Shown here piece after piece: positions 26,472 to 33,875 of a stretch of DNA of 64,000 bases. A program made the position numbers and the translations under genes. Every line of letters starts with the position of its first letter. Position 1 is the first letter of the stretch. Source of the DNA: Algisphaera sp039180025. Lineage in GTDB: Bacteria > Planctomycetota > Phycisphaerae > Phycisphaerales > Phycisphaeraceae. The stretch spans positions 83,998 through 147,997 of the forward strand of contig JBCDDZ010000001.1 in the NCBI GenBank assembly GCA_039180025.1, written 5' to 3'. Under the pieces are notes generated by a model. It had not been told where the DNA came from and ran no database searches. It saw only the letters and a list, made by a program, of their open reading frames with translations.

Positions 26472-26920
26472 CACCGCGGGCCCGCCTTCCACGCGTCCCA
26501 CCCGCCGTGCAGCACCACCACCCGCTCCAGCCCCGCCTCGTCCCGCAGCCGTTCCGCCACCTCCCGGCTCGCCTCGCACCGCTGACTGCCGCAGTACACC
26601 ACCACCCACCCCTCCGTCGGCACCCGCTCCAATACGTCGAACAGCCCCGCCTCCCAATCATCCACGCTCAGCCATACCGCCCCCGGAATACGTTGCTGCG
26701 TGTACTCGGCCGACGGGCGTGCGTCGACCCACAACACCGATTCCCCCCAACCCAATGCCGTGGCGAGCCGAACCTCGCCGTCGGCCAGCGCGGACGCTTC
26801 GCTCGTGTCGCCGGCCGCCGACCCACCGTACGGGCTACGCGGGTGCCACCACGCCGTGGCCACCGCGGGCAGCGCCCCCACCAGCAACAACCCCGCGACC
26901 TGCCACGCCACATCCTTCAC
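26471..26920 (-). CDS. Membrane-anchored rhodanese-like protein
   Basis: The 149-residue protein has an N-terminal hydrophobic segment (residues ~4-23, VAWQVAGLLLVGALPAVATA), acting as anchor or signal, then one rhodanese domain: VLWVDARPSAEYTQQRIPGA and the active loop C-G-S-Q-R-C-E-A-S (~109-117), which has a second Cys five residues after the catalytic one. That extra Cys could form a disulfide with the catalytic Cys. The topology places the domain outside the cytoplasm. It is the middle gene of the trio, overlapping the MauE-like gene by one base and starting 3 bases after the DUF1573 stop. Confidence 0.88.
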   Translation of the reverse strand: MKDVAWQVAGLLLVGALPAVATAWWHPRSPYGGSAAGDTSEASALADGEVRLATALGWGESVLWVDARPSAEYTQQRIPGAVWLSVDDWEAGLFDVLERVPTEGWVVVYCGSQRCEASREVAERLRDEAGLERVVVLHGGWDAWKAGPR

Positions 26921-26923
26921 GAC

Positions 26924-27691
26924 TCACAACCCCGCGTCGACCTGCGCCGATCCACCCGCTTCACGTTCCGCCTCGGTTGCGGCCGACGGACGCCCCGCCA
27001 CCCGCACCAGGAACCGCAGCATCTCGGCCCGTTGCTTCGCCACCGCCGCCGCCACCTCGCGGTCGGTTCCCGCCACCTCTATCCGCACCAACGCCCGCAG
27101 CCCCTCGGCCCCAACCCCCGCCGCCTCGGGGCTGACCGTCACCGCGTACCGCCGACCCGCTTCCAGCTCTTCCACCGCAAGCGTCACCCCCTCGGCATCC
27201 GTCCCGGCCGCCGTCAGCACCACCGGCTCAGCGTCGTGGAACACCACCTCCACCGTCTTGGCGTCGAGCGCCTCGTCCGCCCGCCACATCACCAGCCGCG
27301 GCGACAACTCCGCCCACCGCGGGATGTCCGCCCGCAGCGTCAGCGTCGTCACCGGCGTCGCCGGGTCGTCCGTCCGCACCACGATCTTCTTCACCTGCTT
27401 GCCCACCCGATCGCCCAGCGTAAACGTCGCGGTGATCTGCCCCGACTCGCCCGGCCCGTAGACCTTCTTCTCCAACGCCGCGGCCGTGCACCCGCACGAC
27501 GACCTGATCGACGTCACCGTCACCGCCGATTCACCTTCGTTGGTAAAGGCGAACGCCCCCACCAACTCCATCGCCCCCGGCTCGACCGCCAGGTCCAACG
27601 TCTTGTCCGACCACGTCACCGCCGCCGACACCGGCCCCGCCCAACACAACACCACCCACACCAGGAACCACGATCGAAACAACATCTGCAT
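26924..27691 (-). CDS. Secreted DUF1573 protein
   Basis: The ATG at 27691 has GGAG nine bases before it and gives 255 residues. A signal peptide (LFRSWFLVWVVLCWAGPVSA) is followed by a DUF1573 beta-sandwich, with FAFTNEGESAVTVTSIRSSCGCTAA (seen in parts, ~45-70), where S-S-C-G-C-T is the conserved Cys pair motif. DUF1573 domains resemble Ig-like or HYDIN-type folds and are common as exported proteins in planctomycetes. The second half is less conserved and contains a charged, Ala-rich end. It is first in an operon with a rhodanese and a MauE-like protein. The Cys pair could be a redox or metal site. Confidence 0.88.
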   Translation of the reverse strand: MQMLFRSWFLVWVVLCWAGPVSAAVTWSDKTLDLAVEPGAMELVGAFAFTNEGESAVTVTSIRSSCGCTAAALEKKVYGPGESGQITATFTLGDRVGKQVKKIVVRTDDPATPVTTLTLRADIPRWAELSPRLVMWRADEALDAKTVEVVFHDAEPVVLTAAGTDAEGVTLAVEELEAGRRYAVTVSPEAAGVGAEGLRALVRIEVAGTDREVAAAVAKQRAEMLRFLVRVAGRPSAATEAEREAGGSAQVDAGL

Positions 27692-27855
27692 GTCGAAATA
27701 CTCCGGCAAGAGTCAGCCAAATAATTGCTCTGCCCCGCCTATGCAACAGACTCGGCGGTGACAGGCAGTATCTCCCATCACTGCCTTAGGTCCGACCCGA
27801 AAACACGCTGACCGCTCGCCGAACCCCCCTGCCAATCATTACCGGACCTGTCCGA

Positions 27856-28590
27856 TCAACCCGACCGCCGCTGCGGCCGACCCCTTCCCCGCAGCGTCGC
27901 CTCCAGCCCCAGCGACGCCGCCGTCCGCTCCACCCAACCCGCCGCCCCCAACGGCCGGCCCCGCCGCACCGACAACCGCACCGCTTCAAGCTCATCCTCA
28001 CCCAACGGCCGATTCACCGTCGCCCGCTAGTTCCTCCCGGAGACGATCGGCCAATCCGCCGGCCGCACCATATGCTCCCGCAACGCCAACTCCACCTCAT
28101 CCAACCCAGAGCTTTTGGCCCGCCGCAAACCCAGTGAACCCCAACGCCAACCCTCGGCCGTCTCGCTCAGCTCCGCCCGCAACGCGTTCCGCTCGACATA
28201 CCGGCAAACCGTCAGGAAATGGCCTTCCGCCTGGATCGGAAAACTCTTGAAACGGCCCTGGTAGATCGGCCCCGTTCCCCACCGAGTACCGATGCTCACG
28301 CCACCGCCGCACGTGCGTCGTCTCCACCCAACGCATCCACTCCGACAACACCCGATCCCGCCCCGCCCCCGTCCCCGGAAGCGCCTCCGGCCAAACTACC
28401 AGATGCGAATGATTCGGCATCAAACAAAACGCAACAGCCGCACTCCGGGGTATCGAGAGATCCCTTCCAACAACACCTTCTCAAAAGCAAGGTAGTCCCC
28501 CTCATCATCAAACAGCCGCATACGCCCCACCCCGCGATTCAGCAGGTGATACGCATACCCCCCGGGCGTCTGACGCGCGATTCTCGGCAC
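27856..28590 (-). pseudogene. REP-associated tyrosine transposase, decayed
   Basis: Pieces in different frames together give a REP-associated Y1 transposase: VPRIARQTPGGYAYHLLNRG from a GTG at 28590, then MMPNHSHLVVWP with the metal-binding H-x-H from ~28423, then PIYQGRFKSFPIQAEGHFL from ~28275, and PLGEDELEAVRLSVRRGRP to a TGA at 27856-27858. One-base frameshifts lie near 28437 and 28275, and an in-frame TAG at 28027-28029 separates the C-terminal part. The gene is therefore dead unless frameshifts and readthrough are used, which is unlikely. Confidence 0.85.
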
Positions 28591-29124
28591 CCCCACAAGG
28601 TAACGGATACGACATCAACGGTTAATAGGGGGCAGTGCTTGAAAAATAACTTCCACACTGCACCTTAGTGTGTGCCTCGACTAGTGCTGCTAGATCTGTA
28701 ACCATATTTTACCGTAGTAAATAAAGAGCAACGTTATGAATACAATCGTCATTCAAAGCCTATGGTTCTCGCCACGTGACGTCTGTTTAAGTCTTAACCA
28801 GCCATACTGATCCATATGTATATCACTGAATCACGCACAACGCCAAGCTTGCTCTGTCGCGCATGTTAGTACGGTGTTAGTATTTCTGTCATATTGCTAG
28901 ACATTACCGCTGGCACAAAGTGTTCGAACCGTGTTCTAAGCTCTCCGCTTTTGTCTTACGGTAAGTCGTTTTTCTAATTTGACTTATCGAAAATCTAGCT
29001 GAGCAAAGTCGCCTCAGTGACTTAGAAACGGCTATTTATCTGTCTTATCGTTGAGGTAGAATGTTTTACGGTGGTCCATTTCGGCCCCACCCAAGACGCC
29101 CCAACGTCTCGGAGATGAGACGCC
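28591..29124. other. AT-rich intergenic part of the island
   Basis: This 534-base region is the most AT-rich in the window. It has many short TTA and ATA stretches and no coding-like frame or clear repeat. It may carry the promoter for the integrase fragment that follows. Confidence 0.4.
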
Positions 29125-29241
29125 ATGCCTCCAACCAAGCCCTCGCTCAAGCCCGATGCCAGCGGTCAGTACGCCCGGAACCTGGGGTGGCTCATCGGCG
29201 GTCGGGGCAGAACGAAGTTCCGCTTGGGTCGTGACCTGGCT
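29125..29241 (+). pseudogene. 5' fragment of a likely site-specific integrase
   Basis: An ATG at 29125 with GGAG upstream begins 39 codons containing SLKPDASGQYARNLGW and RTKFRLGRDLA, a pattern like the N-terminal arm-binding region of planctomycete phage-type integrases. The frame is cut by the IS630 element at TA 29241-29242. No continuation is found on the other side, where another IS630 fragment starts, so the rest is lost. The family assignment is tentative because only the N terminus remains. Confidence 0.5.
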
Positions 29242-29242
29242 A

Positions 29243-29258
29243 GTGTTTCCTTGCAGCT
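29243..29258 (+). repeat. IS630 left terminal inverted repeat
   Basis: GTGTTTCCTTGCAGCT, the exact reverse complement of 30450-30465, with TA immediately outside. Confidence 0.93.
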
Positions 29259-29309
29259 ATTGCGTACGATGAGCCGATCTACCTGGTTTACGATCAAGGA
29301 GGATCGGAC

Positions 29310-30490
29310 ATGGGACTGCAAGACAAGGTGGTCGTGTGTTTGGATGACGCTCAGCGGGCGGCGCTGCGGAAGATCGTGCGGAGCGGTCGGCACCCATCGG
29401 CGTTGCTACGGCGGGCACACGTCCTGCTCAAGACCGATGCAGACGGGCCGGACGGCTGGAGCGACGAGCGGATCGCCGAGGCGTTGAGCACGACGCGGAT
29501 GACGGTGCGGCGGGTTCGGCAGCAGTTCGTGGTCGAGGGGTTGGACGCGACGCTGCACCGCAAGCGGCCGACCGGTCGGCAGTACCGCAAGCTCGATGGC
29601 AAGCAGGAGGCGCAGCGGGTGGCGATCGCGTGCTCGCCGCCCCCGGAAGGCCGCGGCCGCTGGACGATGAAGCTGATGGCCGACCGGCTGGTGGAGTTGG
29701 AAGTGGTGGAGTCGATCGACCCGGCGACGGTGTGCCGGACGCTCAAAAAAATGAGATCAAGCCCTGGCTCAAGCAGCAGTGGGTGATGCCGCCGAAGGCC
29801 AGCGCGTCGTTCGTCGCGCCGATGGAAGATGTGCTGGAGACCTACGAAAAACCGTACGATCCGGCGCGGCCGGTGGTGTGCGTGGACGAGGGCGGCAAGC
29901 AACTGATCGGCGAGGTGCGTGAGCCGCGGCCCGTGCGGCCGGGCCGAGCGGCGAGGCAGGACAGCGAGTACAAGCGAGGCGGGATGGCCAACCTGTTCAT
30001 GGCCTTCGAGCCGTTGGCGGGCCGGCGTCACGTGGAGGTGACGGCCCGCAAGACCAGCATCGACTTCGCGCACTTCATGAAGCGGCTGGCCGACGAGCAC
30101 TACCCCGACGCCGAGCGGATCGTGCTGGTGTGCGACAACCTGAGCACGCACTCGCCGGCGGCGTTCTACGAGGCGTTCGAGCCCGCCGAGGCCCGACGCC
30201 TGACCCAACGCTTCGAGTGGCATTACACCCCGAAGCACGGCAGCCCCCGGGGGTGGCTCAACGTCGCGGAGATGGAACAGAGCGTGCTGGCTCGCCAGTG
30301 CCTGGATCGCCGCATCCCCGATCGAGACACGCTGGCCCACGAAGTGGACGCCTGGCAGCGGCAACGCAACGCCACCGTGGTCAGAGTGCAGTGGCAGTTC
30401 ACCACCGCCGATGCCCGCCTCAAGCTACACAAGCTCTACCCGACGATTGAGCTGCAAGGAAACACTAGAGCCTTCCTAACCCACCTGTAG
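29310..30490 (+). CDS. IS630 family transposase, made by -1 frameshift
   Basis: The first frame (29310-29786) encodes the helix-turn-helix half (ALSTTRMTVRRVRQQFVVEG). At CTC-AAA-AAA-A (A7 at 29745-29751) a -1 slip joins it to the second frame (to 30490), giving LKKNEIKPWLKQQW and the DDE core: VVCVDEGGK (Asp), VLVCDNLSTHS (second Asp) and a C-terminal acidic residue in GWLNVAEMEQ. The joined protein is about 390 residues. A7 slippery sites are known in IS630 elements. The second frame has no stop inside the element: its last seven codons and TAG come from flanking DNA after the right repeat. Confidence 0.88.
29745..29751 (+). promoter_or_regulatory. A7 slippery site for -1 frameshifting
   Basis: Seven A residues placed at a codon boundary of the first transposase frame allow tandem slippage from AAA-AAA into the -1 frame, which carries the rest of the catalytic domain. 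Confidence 0.8.
30450..30465 (+). repeat. IS630 right terminal inverted repeat
   Basis: AGCTGCAAGGAAACAC, the exact complement of the left repeat, followed by TA. Confidence 0.93.
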
Positions 30491-31190
30491 CGTGTATCCG
30501 CAATGGCGGATGCAGTTGCGGGCGTCGGAGGCGGTCACCTCGTCGAGGACCGATTGCATCGCGTCCCACAACGCTTGCCGCGTCCGGCAGGCCAGCGAAC
30601 GCAGTCGCGGCTTGATCTTGGCGAAGACCATCTCGATCGGGTTGAGGTCCGGCGAGTACGGCGGCAGGAACCGCAGCCGGGCCCCGGCCCCGTGGATCAG
30701 TTGCCGGGTCCTGCCTCGCTTGTGGCTGCGGAGGTTGTCCATGATCACCACGTCCCGGGGCCGTGGCTTGGGCACCAAGACCTGTTCGACGAACGCCTCG
30801 AAGACATCGCCGTTGATCGCCCCATCGACCACGGTCGAGCACAGCACGCCGTCGGGACCCAGCGCGGCGATCAGCGTGGTGGTCTTCCAGTGACCATGCG
30901 GCACCCGCTCGATCCGCCGACGCCCGCGGGCAGACCGCCCACGCAGACAGGTCATGTTCGTCTTGGCCCAGGTCTCGTCGATGAACAGGTCACGCCGACG
31001 CGGGGCGGTGGGGCCGCGTCGTTTGAGGCGTCGTCGCCGCCGAGCCTGCCTCAACTTCCAGCGTCGGCGTCGGCGGGCCACGTCGGGCCGATCCTGTTCC
31101 GCCGCGTGGACCGTCTTTTTTTGAACGACCGCTTCATCCGCCGCAACGCCGCGTCGATGCCCGACAGGCTGCCGTGGCCCAGGGCCAGTG
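30476..31190 (-). pseudogene. Second IS630-type transposase, 5'-truncated
   Basis: The minus-strand frame shows the IS630 DDE core: DLFIDETWAKTNMT (first Asp), DVVIMDNLRSHK (second Asp) and FLPPYSPDLNPIEMVFAKIK (Glu). It also has a run of seven T on the plus strand (31116-31122), i.e. an A7 slippery site; the frame before it reads LGHGSLSGIDAALRRMKRSF, the end of the missing helix-turn-helix half. The N-terminal part is lost at a junction near 31185-31195 with the YcaQ-like gene. The sequence differs from the neighbouring IS630, so it is another element. Confidence 0.85.
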
Positions 31191-32302
31191 GCCACCTCGA
31201 TTGCCGTCTCCTCTGGCGCATCAACTTTTAGATGGACCGCCTTGACCCGAAGCGTGTCCGATTGGCGGTCGGCTTTCAGATCCACGCGGGCAACGAGGGC
31301 CTCATCCATCAGAAACGGCAAGACGTAGTAGCCATGGACACGTTTCGCGGCCGGCACATAGATCTCCAGGCGATAACGCATCCCAAAGAGCCGTTCGGTG
31401 CGATCACGGGTCCAGATGAGCGGATCGAATGGGCAGAGCAGTGCGCGTGAAGCGACTTGGCGCGGAACACGCGTGTTCGGAGCCATGTACGCATCGGGCC
31501 AACCTTCGACGCTGATAGGCAAAGCCTCGCCAGACTCAACCAGTTCGGCGAGGCGGGCTCGAGCATCTACGACAGGGAATCGGAGATAGTCGCGGAGATC
31601 CTTCTCGGTAGCAATGCCTAAGGCAACGAGCGCACGCCGCATTAGCTCTCGCTGTGCATCCTTACGACTCGGGGTAGATGACTGAGTGACAACTTCGGGC
31701 AGTACCCGCTCGGTGAGGTCATAGACGCGCTCAAACGTATTGCGCCGAGTATGGGTGCTCACAAGACCCGCCCAGAAGAGCCACTCGATCGCACGCTTGC
31801 CTTCAGACCAGCCCCACCAAGAGCCTCGAGAGCTTCCGCCATCGGTTAACTCACCCGCTGAGAGCGGGCCACGCTTGTCGATCTCGGCCAGGACCGCATC
31901 GATGAATTTCGCGTTCTCTTTGCGGAAGCGCACAAGGCCGCCGTAGATGCCGGACCCGGCGCGGGCATCATCCATCCGCCACTGCCAGAGCGGGTAGGTT
32001 TCTACAGGAAGCAAGGACGCCTCATGTCCCCAGTACTCAAACAGTTGACGCCGCTGTCCATCGTAGGATGCGCGATGCAGGACCGCGGGATCGTAGACAC
32101 CCAGCCGCGAATAGAGGGTCAAGAGGTGGGCACGCGCGAGGACATTCACCGAATCAATCTGAACGATTCCTAGTTGCTGAACCGCAGTCCCGATCTTGCG
32201 GGCCGTGACAGAGCCTTTCGAGGTGGGTGGCGATCGGTGCAATCCCTGGGCCTTAATGGCGACCCGGCGGGCTTTGGAGATCGAGAGATGTGTGCGGGGC
32301 AT
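31190..32302 (-). pseudogene. YcaQ-like winged-helix DNA glycosylase, 3' end replaced by IS
   Basis: The ATG at 32302 opens a protein with LSISKARRVAIKAQGL, then GIVQIDSVNVLARAHLLTLYSR and FEYWGHEASLLPVE, signatures of the HTH_42/YcaQ family, which unhooks DNA interstrand crosslinks and alkylated bases. The frame follows the family to about residue 370 (YVLPFLMDEALVARVDLKAD, then LRVKAVHLKVDAP) and then runs in frame into the IS630 transposase fragment. Most of the domain is present and only the last ~30 residues are missing, so a 608-residue fusion protein could be made. Copy 2 of the integrase-core transposase sits just upstream. Confidence 0.85.
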
Positions 32303-32344
32303 TGTGTAATCACAGAAACAAAGCGAACTGCAGGTGCTACCAAG

Positions 32345-33442
32345 TCATGCAGCCTGCCGATAGTAATGTTTTAACAGCCCACCGAGTTCTGAGTGACAGC
32401 CAATACGCCCGATCGGGCCGTCGGTTTCTCCCTCATTCAACTGGAGTTGATCTCCGAGTTCCAACACTCGATTACCCACACGCTGATGTGGTCGACGCTC
32501 GTTGTAGAACCGCGTATAAATGTGCAGAATATGACCCAAGTGTCTTCGACTGAAACATGCGAAGTAGTCCAGGCACTCCCGCCGAACAGTGGCAACCCAA
32601 GCCTCCGCGAACGCGTTCGCATTGGGCGCCTGAATCGGTGACTTCACGACCTTGATCTCAGCTGCACCCATCAACTGGTCGAACGCTTTCGTGAACTTCG
32701 TGTCCCGATCGTGGATCAGATGGGTGGCTTGGATCTTTTGATCCTCAAGCCACGTCAATGCGTTACGACCTTGTTGTTGAACCCAAGCCGTGTCGGGGTG
32801 GTACGTCGTCGGTGAGCCCCAAACCTTCCGGCTGCCGACGTGGACGAACATCAGCACGAAGGCCTGACGCTTGCTAAAGGGCGTCCAGATCGCTTTACTA
32901 AAGAAGTCGCAGGCCACGAGCGTGTTGATGTGGAGCTTGATGAACTGGTCCCAGGGCTGGTAATCCGCGCGATCTGTACGATCGGGCCTCGTGGGCTTGG
33001 GATAGAGGCCTTCTTCGCGCAGGATCCTGCGGACGCTGGTCTTGCCCACCCTGCAGCGTAGCTTGAGTAGCTCACCGACGATCCGGAGGTAGCCCCAACC
33101 CGGGTTCTCCTTAGCCATCCGGATGATGACTTGGCGAACATCTTTTCCTATCTTCCGGGGGCGGCCGACACGACCTGGTTTGATGCCTAATTCCTGCTCC
33201 TTCACCCAGCGCTGATAGGTTCTAAATTGGACAATACTGACTATGCCTTTAACCTGATGCTCCAGTTCGGCACCGATGGTCAGGAGCCGGGTCCGTTCCT
33301 CTGGATCGAGGATCAGGCGTTGGCTGGAGATGCGAGATCGGAGGATTCGGTTCTCCTCTTTGAGGAACCGGACCTGGGCGTCACGGTGGGCTGAAAACGA
33401 CTCCAACAGGAGGTGTACGAGGGTGTAGATCCACTGATTCAT
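32345..33442 (-). CDS. Integrase-core transposase copy 2
   Basis: The ATG at 33442 gives 365 residues. DDE motifs are CDFFSKAIWT, HDRDTKF and NANAFAEAW, with the same upstream HTH and GWGYLRIVGELLKLRCRVG sequence as copy 1. The two copies share most residues but are clearly diverged, so they are separate insertions and not a recent duplication. A CAAGGCGCC motif lies ~50 bases upstream of both. The frame is intact. Ends could not be defined by inverted repeats. It lies directly upstream of the YcaQ-like gene. Confidence 0.88.
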   Translation of the reverse strand: MNQWIYTLVHLLLESFSAHRDAQVRFLKEENRILRSRISSQRLILDPEERTRLLTIGAELEHQVKGIVSIVQFRTYQRWVKEQELGIKPGRVGRPRKIGKDVRQVIIRMAKENPGWGYLRIVGELLKLRCRVGKTSVRRILREEGLYPKPTRPDRTDRADYQPWDQFIKLHINTLVACDFFSKAIWTPFSKRQAFVLMFVHVGSRKVWGSPTTYHPDTAWVQQQGRNALTWLEDQKIQATHLIHDRDTKFTKAFDQLMGAAEIKVVKSPIQAPNANAFAEAWVATVRRECLDYFACFSRRHLGHILHIYTRFYNERRPHQRVGNRVLELGDQLQLNEGETDGPIGRIGCHSELGGLLKHYYRQAA

Positions 33443-33600
33443 GGCCACCATTATGTCATGCGTAACTCCAGCAATCGCAAGGCGCCGACAATATGGAACA
33501 GCCCTAGACAAGGGCCGGATTTCCCCCAATCCTGATGACCGACTACCGACCGACTCACCCCCTGCATCAACCCCATCGAATCCACCATCTCTCACCTGTT

Positions 33601-33759
33601 AATTCCCTGCTCGTTCCCTGTTACGTCGAGTAGGGAATTCGAAAATCAGCCTTCGTAAGTCTCGTCATGTCAATCGGTAACAGCGGTCGATTTACTGCCT
33701 AAACCTCCAACTTCCCTGCGAAAACAAAAATATCCCTGTTTTTCGAGCAAAAACAGGGA
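33601..33759. repeat. Cluster of TTCCCTG repeats with two hairpins
   Basis: AATTCCCTGCTCG (33601-33613) pairs with CGAGTAGGGAATT (33627-33639) with one mismatch, and TCCCTGTTTTT (33733-33743) pairs perfectly with AAAAACAGGGA (33749-33759) around CGAGC. TTCCCTG or ATCCCTG occurs five times in the interval. It marks the right edge of the island and could be a recombination or binding site array. Confidence 0.65.
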
Positions 33760-33875
33760 ATATGTACTGAGACTAATTGATATATGGAGGAGAACACACC
33801 GGGCATTCCACGAATACTCGGTTTGTCGCAACTTGTTATGATCCGCATCCGATGCGCAAGAGATGGCGTCGGGTT

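Larger units (their letters stand above)
29243..30465 (+). mobile_element. IS630-type insertion sequence (1223 bp)
   Basis: Perfect 16-base terminal inverted repeats (29243-29258 and 30450-30465) bound the element. It is flanked by TA on both sides (29241-29242 and 30466-30467), the target duplicated by IS630/Tc1-mariner elements. It contains one transposase gene in two frames. It interrupts an integrase-like fragment and abuts another IS630 fragment. Intact ends suggest recent insertion. Confidence 0.92.

Noticed and set aside
25761..26585. Pro/His/Arg-rich frames on the plus strand here and at 26252-27724
   Set aside because: They are shadows of the minus-strand MauE, rhodanese and DUF1573 genes; the composition is biased and there is no ribosome-binding site.
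25408..28029. Idea that TAG is recoded as an amino acid, from two in-frame TAG codons in transposases
   Set aside because: Intact core genes such as ppc, ribH and the symporter end with TAG, so it is a normal stop here; both affected genes are mobile-element genes, one with further frameshifts.
24349..33442. Composite transposon formed by the two integrase-core transposases
   Set aside because: The copies are strongly diverged, no shared terminal repeats or target duplication could be found, and the interval holds unrelated insertions.
25765..33810. Shared GAGAACACACCG motif at ~25771 and ~33789 as possible direct repeats
   Set aside because: The match is only about 12 bases and the flanking sequence does not align, so chance is likely.
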